Assembly: GCF_002216005.1 (NCBI RefSeq) | Contig: NZ_NIQC01000002.1 | Span: forward strand, 1-64,000 | Source: Natranaerobius trueperi | GTDB lineage: Bacteria; Bacillota; Natranaerobiia; Natranaerobiales; Natranaerobiaceae | DNA length: 64,000 bases | Direction: 5' to 3' | Shown here: in pieces, positions 54,976 through 64,000 of the stretch | How the letters are laid out: each line of letters starts with the position of its first letter | How positions within the stretch are numbered: the stretch's first letter is position 1 | Translations under genes and position numbers: made by a program | Notes under the pieces: generated by a model | What the model saw: the letters and a program-made list of their open reading frames with translations, nothing else | Told to the model about the DNA's origin: nothing | Databases searched by the model: none

Positions 54976-56439
54976 TTAGCTATTAGAACCCTGTTGGGGT
55001 GTTTTTGGTGTGACTTGCAATAGTTTTTCTAAACGATCTGCAACTTGGATTACTGTTCCTTCATCAAATGGTTTTCCGATCACCTGAATTCCAATAGGCA
55101 GTCCTTCAATAAAGCCACAAGGTATAGAAACTGCAGGAAGTCCTGCTAAGTTAATCGGAGCAGTACAAATATCATTTTTGTACATTGTTAAAGGATCATC
55201 ATCATTAGCACCTTCTTCAAAAGAAGGTGTTGGTGTGGTTGGTGCTATTAAAACATCACACTCTGAGAACACCTTATCAAACTCTTCTTTAATTAAACTT
55301 CTAACCTTAAGAGCCTTTAAATAAAGAGCATCATGATACCCTGCACTTAAAGCATAAGTTCCGAGCATAATTCTTCTCTTAACTTCATCTCCAAGTCCTT
55401 CTTTTCTAGACTCAGTATACATTGTTTTTAAGTCAGAAGTAGCAAATCGATTTCCATAACGCACGCCATCATAACGTGCTAAATTACTTGAAGCTTCAGC
55501 TGGTGCTATCAAATAATATGCATTTAAAGCTTGCTCTGTAGTAGGTAAAGATACCTCACTAAACTCACTTCCGTCATCTCGAAGCTTATCTATACCAGAA
55601 TTAACTAATGTTCTTACCTCATCATCAACAAGTTCAAAATATTCTTTAGGTAAGCCAATTTTTAATTCAGAAATATCTTTATCTAAGTAATCAGTGTGCT
55701 TTGGTACCTCTAAGTCTACAGAAGTTGAATCCATAGGATCGTTACCAGAAATAACATCTAGTACCTCTGCTGTATCAGCTACAGTTCTAGTAAAAGGACC
55801 AATTTGATCTAGTGAGGAAGCAAAAGCTACTAGACCATACCTTGATACTCGACCATATGTGGGTTTCATACCAACTACACCACAAAACGATGCTGGTTGT
55901 CTAATAGAACCTCCTGTATCAGAGCCTAAAGCTAAAGGCACTTGAGCTGTGGCAACACTAGCAGATGAACCTCCACTCGAACCACCAGGTACTTTCTTTA
56001 GATCCCAAGGGTTTTTAGTGGTGTAAAAAGCAGAGTTTTCAGTAGATGACCCCATAGCAAACTCATCCATATTAGTTTTCCCTACCATTATAGCACCTGC
56101 TTCAGATAATTTGTTAACTACTGTGGCATTATATGGTGGAACATAGTTTTCTAATATTTTAGAAGAGCATGTTGTAAGAACCTCTTCTGTACACATATTA
56201 TCTTTTATTGCTACAGGTATCCCTGCTAATGGTCCTACTTTTTCACCATTTTTTCTTTTTTTATCAATCTCTCTAGCTTTTTCTAATGCTTTTTCTTTAG
56301 TCAATGTTACAAAAGCTTTAATATCACTATCTGTTTCTTCGATTCTTTCAAATACTGAAGAAACTAATTCTTCTGAAGTAAACTCTCCTTGCTCTAAACC
56401 TTTCTTTGCTTCTTGTAAAGTTAATTGATAGAGTTTCAT
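54976..56439 (-). CDS. gatA: Asp/Glu-tRNA amidotransferase subunit A (amidase)
   Basis: About 487 residues. It hydrolyses glutamine to supply ammonia to GatB. The amidase triad is visible: Lys in VAIKDNMCT, and the two serines of [12 protein letters not shown] and [12 protein letters not shown]. The ATG at 56439 sits seven bases after GGAGGAG; the upstream in-frame ATG at 56460 overlaps gatC and lacks a site. [18 protein letters not shown] is also characteristic. Confidence 0.97.
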   Translation of the reverse strand: MKLYQLTLQEAKKGLEQGEFTSEELVSSVFERIEETDSDIKAFVTLTKEKALEKAREIDKKRKNGEKVGPLAGIPVAIKDNMCTEEVLTTCSSKILENYVPPYNATVVNKLSEAGAIMVGKTNMDEFAMGSSTENSAFYTTKNPWDLKKVPGGSSGGSSASVATAQVPLALGSDTGGSIRQPASFCGVVGMKPTYGRVSRYGLVAFASSLDQIGPFTRTVADTAEVLDVISGNDPMDSTSVDLEVPKHTDYLDKDISELKIGLPKEYFELVDDEVRTLVNSGIDKLRDDGSEFSEVSLPTTEQALNAYYLIAPAEASSNLARYDGVRYGNRFATSDLKTMYTESRKEGLGDEVKRRIMLGTYALSAGYHDALYLKALKVRSLIKEEFDKVFSECDVLIAPTTPTPSFEEGANDDDPLTMYKNDICTAPINLAGLPAVSIPCGFIEGLPIGIQVIGKPFDEGTVIQVADRLEKLLQVTPKTPQQGSNS

Positions 56440-56456
56440 GGCATCACTCCTCCAAC

Positions 56457-56744
56457 TCATTCGATTATTCTTGGAACTTTAAAGTAGTTTCCTTCCTTTT
56501 CAGGAGCATTTTCTAGAGCTTTCTCATTAGATAAGGAAGGACGTTCTTTATCTTCTCTTGTTACATTTTTCATATTTAGAGCATGGACTGTAGGGAAAAG
56601 CCCTTCTAACTCTAGCTCATCAAGCTTACCTTGCCAGTCTAGAATCTGAGAAAGCTGATCTTTAAACATCTCCACTTCGTTTTCATCAATTTCTAGCTGA
56701 CTTAATTTAGCTACATGATATACATCTTCCTTAGTAACTTTCAA
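56457..56744 (-). CDS. gatC: Asp/Glu-tRNA amidotransferase subunit C
   Basis: About 95 residues, starting at TTG 56744 eight bases after AGGAGG and reading KVTKEDVYHVAKLSQLEI, the usual GatC beginning. The GTG at 56753 overlaps the ribosome binding site and is rejected. GatC wraps around GatA and stabilises the GatCAB complex. First gene of the gat group, just after ligA. Confidence 0.94.
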   Translation of the reverse strand: MKVTKEDVYHVAKLSQLEIDENEVEMFKDQLSQILDWQGKLDELELEGLFPTVHALNMKNVTREDKERPSLSNEKALENAPEKEGNYFKVPRIIE

Positions 56745-56765
56745 AAAGGTCACCTCCTGACTAAA

Positions 56766-58775
<2,010 letters not shown>

Positions 58776-58785
58776 TCACACCTCA

Positions 58786-60936
58786 CTATATTTTTTTAAT
58801 CGGTGCAACACCAGCTGCTAATCTTTTAGTACCTACCCCTGGGAATGATACTGTTAAAATCCAATCACCAGCTGCTTTTTGTGCCTCTACCACTTTACCC
58901 TCGCCCCATTTTTTATGGGAGATCTTATCTCCAGATTCAAATACTTCATTAGCTATGCTTTTAGTTCTTGAATTCATAAATGTACTGTCGTTTTGAACAG
59001 TTTCTGATCTTGTTTTAGAAATAGCATCAGATGATAAATTATTATCTGATTCATTTTGTCCTTCAATTAATTCGGTATCAATTTCATTTATAAACCTTGA
59101 TGGTGTATGCATTCTAGTCATACCATTCATTGTACGTTGTTCACACCAAGTTAGATACAGGACTTGTTCTGCTCTAGTAATTCCAACATAACACAGACGT
59201 CTTTCTTCTTCCATTGACGCTTCATTGTCAAAAGACCTTACATGAGGAAACACACCTTCCTCTAGTCCTGTTAGAAATACACCCGGAAACTCTAAACCTT
59301 TAGCACTGTGAAGAGTCATCATCACTACTTCTGCTTGATTTTCATCTTCCCAAGTATCTACATCACCAAGAAGTGTGGTATGAGCTAAAAACTCTTGTAA
59401 TGTTTCGCCACCTTCAGCTTCAAAATCTTTTGCTAAAGAGTAAATTTCTTTAATATTATCAATTCTATTCTGTGCTTCTCTATTGTTTTGTGACCTTAAT
59501 GTCTCTAGATACCCGGTTTTTTCTGCTACTTCCTCGACTAGTTCTCTAACAGTTAAGTATTCCCGCATTAGCTGAAAATTAGTAATTAAATCAACAAACT
59601 TTTTCACAGAATTTTGAGCACGCTTACTAACTTCCACGAAATCTATCTCTAATAATGAGTCATAAAAAGATAACCCATTTCTATTAGCATAATTTTTAAT
59701 CTTTTCTACAGTTGTCTTACCTATTCCACGTTTTGGTTCATTAATAATACGTTCTAACTGGCTATCTGCTTTTGGCGTTTGTATCACCATTAAATAAGCC
59801 ATAATGTCCTTTACTTCTTTTCTATCATAAAAACCAGATCCACCAACTACAGTATAAGAAATTCCTTCTCTTCGAAATATATCCTCTAATACACGAGATT
59901 GTGCATTAGTTCTATACAAAACAGCCATTAATGGTAATTGATGCCTGTTAGTTCTAATTTCATTAGCTATAAATTGAGCTTCATCTCGTTCATCTACTCC
60001 TTGATAAGACTTTAATAGTTCTCCATCATTATTTTCTGTCCATAATTTTTTTGATTTTCTTTGTGGGTTTTTAACCACTACTTGATTAGCAGCCTCTAAA
60101 ATAGTCTTAGTTGAACGATAATTTCTTTCTAGTTTGATAACTTTAGTATCAGGAAACTTCTTTTCAAAATCTAATATATTAGTTACATCAGCACCACGGA
60201 ATAGATAGATTGATTGATCATCATCACCTACAACAAAAACATTTTCCTGAGGTGGCGACAATAATGTGATGAGATGATTTTGGGCGGGGTTAGTATCCTG
60301 AAACTCATCAACTAAAATATGTTGGAATTTATTTTGATAATATTGTAGTCTATCAGGAAACTTTTCAAACAGTTCTATAGTTTGTACAAGTAGATCATCA
60401 AAATCTAATGCATTTTCTTTTCTTAAACATTTCTGATATGATTCATAGATTTGATCATAAGGGTAATATAAATTTGAAGAACTTTGTAAGTTATTTTTTA
60501 TGTTACTTATCTTTCTAGATACAGCTTGATGAGGATAACGTTTATTATCTAAGTTTAGCTCGGAAATTATATCTTTAACTATTTTAGTTTTATCTCTAGC
60601 GTCATAGATCAAAAAGTCTTTACCATAACCTAGTAGATCAATTTCACGACGCAAAATTCGAACACAAGTAGCGTGAAAGGTTGACACCCATGTTGGGGGT
60701 GAATCTTCTACTAGGTCATTTATTCGTTCTTTCATTTCTTTTGCTGCCTTATTTGTAAATGTTAAAGCTAATATACTCTCAGGATGAACTTTTTTATTAG
60801 AAATTAAATATGCAACATGATAAGTTAACACTTTAGTTTTTCCACTACCTGCACCAGCTAAAATCAGTACTGGTCCTTCTGTTGCCTTAACAGCTTCAGA
60901 TTGTTCAGTATTTAAAGAATTTAAGTCTATCACCAT
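58786..60936 (-). CDS. pcrA: ATP-dependent DNA helicase PcrA
   Basis: The 716-residue superfamily 1 helicase has the Q motif LNTEQSEAV, Walker A AGAGSGKT (about 30), ALTFTNKAAKEM, motif II VDEFQDTN, motif III GDDDQSIYLFRGAD, motif IV RNYRSTKTIL and TLHSAKGLEFPGVFL. It unwinds DNA in repair and rolling-circle replication. The order pcrA-ligA is the same as in Bacillus. The C-terminal end has the RNA-polymerase-binding-like WGEGKVVEAQ segment. Confidence 0.97.
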   Translation of the reverse strand: MVIDLNSLNTEQSEAVKATEGPVLILAGAGSGKTKVLTYHVAYLISNKKVHPESILALTFTNKAAKEMKERINDLVEDSPPTWVSTFHATCVRILRREIDLLGYGKDFLIYDARDKTKIVKDIISELNLDNKRYPHQAVSRKISNIKNNLQSSSNLYYPYDQIYESYQKCLRKENALDFDDLLVQTIELFEKFPDRLQYYQNKFQHILVDEFQDTNPAQNHLITLLSPPQENVFVVGDDDQSIYLFRGADVTNILDFEKKFPDTKVIKLERNYRSTKTILEAANQVVVKNPQRKSKKLWTENNDGELLKSYQGVDERDEAQFIANEIRTNRHQLPLMAVLYRTNAQSRVLEDIFRREGISYTVVGGSGFYDRKEVKDIMAYLMVIQTPKADSQLERIINEPKRGIGKTTVEKIKNYANRNGLSFYDSLLEIDFVEVSKRAQNSVKKFVDLITNFQLMREYLTVRELVEEVAEKTGYLETLRSQNNREAQNRIDNIKEIYSLAKDFEAEGGETLQEFLAHTTLLGDVDTWEDENQAEVVMMTLHSAKGLEFPGVFLTGLEEGVFPHVRSFDNEASMEEERRLCYVGITRAEQVLYLTWCEQRTMNGMTRMHTPSRFINEIDTELIEGQNESDNNLSSDAISKTRSETVQNDSTFMNSRTKSIANEVFESGDKISHKKWGEGKVVEAQKAAGDWILTVSFPGVGTKRLAAGVAPIKKI

Positions 60937-60958
60937 CTTTTACCACCCACCTTAACGA

Positions 60959-60995
60959 AATTAGGAAGAGTAATACGAGATTACTCTTCCTAATT
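60959..60995. terminator. perfect hairpin between yerC and pcrA
   Basis: AATTAGGAAGAGTAAT (60959-60974) pairs over 16 bases with ATTACTCTTCCTAATT (60980-60995) around five bases. It includes the yerC stop. The following T-tract on the minus strand is weak (TTTCG), so it may end yerC transcripts only partly. Confidence 0.8.
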
Positions 60996-61307
60996 ATCAT
61001 TGTCTTCTGTTTCTTGTTTTCCAATTCTTTTTAACACAATGTCATAACCACCAGCACCGTAATGTAAGAATCTTTTTACTCGACTTATAGTTGCAGTACT
61101 AGCACCTGTTTTATCTTCAATATCTTGATAAGTATAACCCTCTTTCAACATTTTTGCAACATGAAATCTTTGAGCCAAAGCTTTAACTTCCGTTACAGTC
61201 GCCACATCTTCAAAAAACTCATAACATTCATCTACAGTTTCAAGGCTTAAGATTGCTTCAAAAAATTGATCTAAAAATTCTCCTCTTATCTTACGAATTA
61301 CAATCAC
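60990..61307 (-). CDS. yerC: YerC/YecD family TrpR-related protein
   Basis: The 105-residue protein has a TrpR-like helix-turn-helix (YTYQDIEDKTGASTATISRVKRFL) quoted in parts as YTYQDIEDKTG and ATISRVKRFLHYG. The preceding TEVKALAQRFHVAKML is also shared with TrpR. It is probably a DNA-binding regulator; targets are unknown. Its position next to pcrA and purD matches Bacillus. The start codon is unclear: the GTG at 61307 overlaps the GGGGGTG site. Confidence 0.85.
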   Translation of the reverse strand: MIVIRKIRGEFLDQFFEAILSLETVDECYEFFEDVATVTEVKALAQRFHVAKMLKEGYTYQDIEDKTGASTATISRVKRFLHYGAGGYDIVLKRIGKQETEDNDN

Positions 61308-61378
61308 CCCCGTGGCTATCAGGACAACTCATTAGCAATCCTTTTACTAAATATCAGTTTACACCCATTGGTATTTTA

Positions 61379-62653
61379 TCATTTTAAAGTTGTCAGGGCA
61401 ATATCACCACGGAACTGTTTACCAAAGTATTCAATTTTGTTCACATTTTTATAAGCTTCACATCTAGCCTTTGCAATTGTTTCATCGATACCAGTAACAC
61501 TTATAACTCTTCCTCCAGAAGTAACTGGACTACTATTACTAGAACTTACACCTGCTAAGTATATTTTTACATTAGAATCTTGTATAGATGGGTAATCAAT
61601 AGTGAAACCTTTTTTATATTCTTTAGGATAACCCCTAGAAGCCAAGACAACACAAACTGCTCTTTGTTCTTTCCATTCCAAATTATCCTTGATAATTTTA
61701 CCATTTGCTACTTCTTCTAGAATTTCATACAGATCAGAAGAAAGTAACGGTAAAATAGTTTGAGTTTCTGGATCACCAAACCTTGCATTATATTCTAAAA
61801 CTTTAGGTCCCGTTTCAGTTAGTATTAATCCTGCATATAATACACCATGATAGCTAATTCCTTTATTATCCATGGATTTAATAGTTGGCTCTAAAATACT
61901 ATCAGTTACTTCTCTAATAAACTCTTTTGAAATTTTAGAAACAGGTGCATACGCTCCCATTCCTCCTGTATTAGGTCCTTGATCATTATCATAAGCTCTT
62001 TTATAGTCTTGACTTGGAAGTAAAGGAAGCACTTTGTTTCCATCAGTAAAAGCAAGAAGGGATATTTCTTCTCCCTCTAGGTATTCTTCTAACACAACAT
62101 TCATCTGTTCAGATAAAAATTTTTTTATAGTATTTAAAGCTTCGTTATAATCATTAGTTACTACAACACCTTTTCCTGAATATAATCCATCAGCTTTTAC
62201 AACATAAGGTGGTGTCATTTCAGATAAAAATTTACTTCCTTTATTTATCTCCATATTATCTATACCTTTACTACCATCTAAATAGCAAGCTTTAGCAGTT
62301 GGTATATTATTTTCTAACATCAAAGTTTTAGCAAACCACTTACTAGTTTCAATTTTTGCTCCTTCTTTAGTTGGTCCAAAGATCTTCAAATTATTTCTTT
62401 GAAAATAATCTACTATCCCTAATGATAGGGGTAGTTCAGGTCCAACAACTGTTAAGTTTATTTCGTTTTTTTTAGCAAAAGATACTAAACTCTCAATATC
62501 TGTTTCAGCAATGTTTACATTTGTACATTTACTTTCCTGTTGTGTACCATAGTTACCGGGAGCAACAAAAATCTCAGAAACCTGATTACTCTCTGATAGC
62601 TTACAGGCAAGTGCGTGCTCTCGCCCTCCAGAACCTACAACTAATACTTTCAA
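61379..62653 (-). CDS. purD: phosphoribosylamine-glycine ligase
   Basis: The 424-residue ATP-grasp enzyme joins glycine to phosphoribosylamine in purine synthesis. It has KVLVVGSGGREHALACK at the start, VVKADGLYSGKGVVV, DQGPNTGGMGAYAP and VLEYNARFGDPETQ. The start is TTG behind GGGGGG. It follows purH by 18 bases, as in most pur operons. Confidence 0.97.
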   Translation of the reverse strand: MKVLVVGSGGREHALACKLSESNQVSEIFVAPGNYGTQQESKCTNVNIAETDIESLVSFAKKNEINLTVVGPELPLSLGIVDYFQRNNLKIFGPTKEGAKIETSKWFAKTLMLENNIPTAKACYLDGSKGIDNMEINKGSKFLSEMTPPYVVKADGLYSGKGVVVTNDYNEALNTIKKFLSEQMNVVLEEYLEGEEISLLAFTDGNKVLPLLPSQDYKRAYDNDQGPNTGGMGAYAPVSKISKEFIREVTDSILEPTIKSMDNKGISYHGVLYAGLILTETGPKVLEYNARFGDPETQTILPLLSSDLYEILEEVANGKIIKDNLEWKEQRAVCVVLASRGYPKEYKKGFTIDYPSIQDSNVKIYLAGVSSSNSSPVTSGGRVISVTGIDETIAKARCEAYKNVNKIEYFGKQFRGDIALTTLK

Positions 62654-62671
62654 AAGTCATCCCCCCACTCT

Positions 62672-64000
62672 TTAGTGCTTAAAATGACGTACACCTGTAA
62701 AAAACATTGAAATCCCAGCATCAGAAGCTGCTTTTATGGAATCTTGATCACGTTTAGACCCACCAGGCTGAATAATACATGAAACTCCATATTCTTCACA
62801 CTTTTTCACAACATCATCAAACGGGAAAAATGCATCTGATGCTAACACACTTCCATTTGCATGCTCTCCCGCATGCTCTAAAGCAAGCTTACTTGCTGTA
62901 ATACGATTCATTTGACCCGCTCCAATTCCTAATGTTTGACCATCTTTTACTACAACGATTGCATTTGACTTCACATGTTTTACAACTTTTTCAGCCACTA
63001 CTAAATCAGATAACTGATCATCTGATACTTTTGGTCCTGTCATTAGATTCCAACTATCTAATGGAGAGATTTTTATATTTTTTTCTTGAACTAAATAACC
63101 AAAAGATACAGTTCTTATTTGTTTTGCTTTAGTCTTATCTACTTTAGTTTCTATAACCTTTAATCTAGGTTTTTTTGCTAAAACTTCTAGTGCCTCTTTT
63201 GTAAAAGATGGAGATATAACAACATCTAAGAATATAGACGTAATTTTTTGTGCTAACTTTTCAGTCACCTGATCATTAAAGGCAACTATCCCACCAAAAA
63301 TACTCACAGGATCACCAGCATATGCTTTTTCAAAGGCTGTCAATATATCGGTAGATACACCCACACCACACGGGTTAGTATGTTTAATTGCTACACATGC
63401 TTTAGAGTTAAACTCTGATACTAATTCTAGTGAGGCATCAATATCAACTAAATTATTATAAGATAAGGTATCTCCCTGGTGCTGAATAAAAGACCTATTT
63501 GGATCTTCTAAAAATACTGCTTTTTGGTGTGGGTTTTCTCCATACTTTAAGTCTTTTTTCGATAAAGAATTAATATCAGGCAATTCTAAGTTATAATCTC
63601 CGTTTAAATATTCTGCAATAACTGAATCGTAATAAGCTGTATGGCTAAATGCTTTTTTGGCTAAATATTTTCTGAGTTCTTCTGAAATTCCTTGGTTTTC
63701 AGTTAATTCCTCTATTAACTTATTGTAATCTTTTGGATCAACACAAGCTGTTACTCTATTCCAATTCTTAGCAGCCCCTCTAATTAATGTCGGGCCTCCT
63801 ATATCTATATTTTCTATAATTTCGTCTAGGGACACATTAGTTTGTTTTATAACTTCATTAAATGGATATAGATTAACAACAATAAGATCAAAAAGTTTTA
63901 TATCTAGATCTTTCAATTCAGGTTCTGTGCCTTGTTTCGCTAAGATTCCACCATGTATCTTAGGATGTAGAGTTTTCACACGACCACCAAGGATTTCAGG
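62672..64000 (-). CDS. purH: AICAR transformylase/IMP cyclohydrolase (partial, runs off the right edge)
   Basis: The visible 442 codons begin mid-protein with PEILGGRVKTLHPKIHGGILAK, the family motif of the cyclohydrolase domain (quoted in part VKTLHPKIHGGIL), so about 60 N-terminal residues are outside the window. The transformylase domain has DLKYGENPHQKA, SFNSKACVAIKHTNPCGVG-like AIKHTNPCGVG and DAFFPFDDVV and IIQPGGSKRDQDSI. It performs the last two steps of IMP synthesis. First visible gene of the purH-purD pair. Confidence 0.97.
   Translation of the reverse strand, partial: PEILGGRVKTLHPKIHGGILAKQGTEPELKDLDIKLFDLIVVNLYPFNEVIKQTNVSLDEIIENIDIGGPTLIRGAAKNWNRVTACVDPKDYNKLIEELTENQGISEELRKYLAKKAFSHTAYYDSVIAEYLNGDYNLELPDINSLSKKDLKYGENPHQKAVFLEDPNRSFIQHQGDTLSYNNLVDIDASLELVSEFNSKACVAIKHTNPCGVGVSTDILTAFEKAYAGDPVSIFGGIVAFNDQVTEKLAQKITSIFLDVVISPSFTKEALEVLAKKPRLKVIETKVDKTKAKQIRTVSFGYLVQEKNIKISPLDSWNLMTGPKVSDDQLSDLVVAEKVVKHVKSNAIVVVKDGQTLGIGAGQMNRITASKLALEHAGEHANGSVLASDAFFPFDDVVKKCEEYGVSCIIQPGGSKRDQDSIKAASDAGISMFFTGVRHFKH

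Overview
The window is a low-GC, densely packed chromosome segment from an endospore-forming anaerobic Firmicute. Evidence for spore formation is a YtrH/YtrI pair, a LysM-SleB-type cortex hydrolase and the tail of a GH18 spore-type glycosidase. Evidence for an amino-acid-fermenting anaerobe is a complete glycine reductase operon with selenocysteine codons, thioredoxins and a glycine riboswitch. The combination, with several cation-coupled carboxylate transporters, resembles Natranaerobius and relatives; that placement is inference, not something the sequence proves. TTG starts behind good ribosome binding sites are common.

Layout. 1-2.5 kb: a transposase-like start at the edge, a frameshifted hemerythrin gene, an ArsC/Spx-family gene with an in-frame UGA exactly at the first position of its CxxC motif (a likely selenoprotein), and a frameshifted MFS transporter. 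2.5-26.8 kb: mostly housekeeping genes (ZIP transporter, radical SAM protein, psd, fxsA, pyk, dnaE, ytrHI, ytoI, threonine aldolase, perR-like, trmL, queG, nth, CDF transporter, ferredoxin, CofE-like ligase, SleB-like hydrolase, ThiS-like protein). 27-30.6 kb: a graveyard made of a decayed dppC-dppD-dppF cluster split by a degenerate IS110-type element, plus a truncated group II intron placed directly behind the terminator of the glycine reductase operon.

30.6-38.5 kb (minus strand): tandem glycine riboswitch with terminator, then trxB, trxA, grdE, grdA (UGA), grdB (UGA), a hairpin, grdC, grdD. NADPH electrons pass through TrxB/TrxA to selenoprotein GrdA; GrdB/GrdE bind glycine; GrdC/GrdD release acetyl phosphate. 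38.6-41.9 kb: an IS30-type remnant next to an IS607-type element with an intact serine recombinase and a broken tnpB. 41.9-53.3 kb: AbgT-type transporter, DUF362 protein, NUDIX hydrolase, 23S rRNA methyltransferase, DUF401 permease, a CLC antiporter with features of the fluoride clade, a methyltransferase remnant and two tandem dicarboxylate/amino-acid symporters. 53.5-64 kb: a conserved minus-strand housekeeping run reading purH, purD, yerC, pcrA, ligA, gatC, gatA, gatB; purH runs off the right edge.

No tRNA, rRNA or CRISPR array was seen. Many non-essential genes carry single-base frameshifts while essential genes are intact, which favours real decay, although base-calling errors in homopolymers cannot be excluded from sequence alone.
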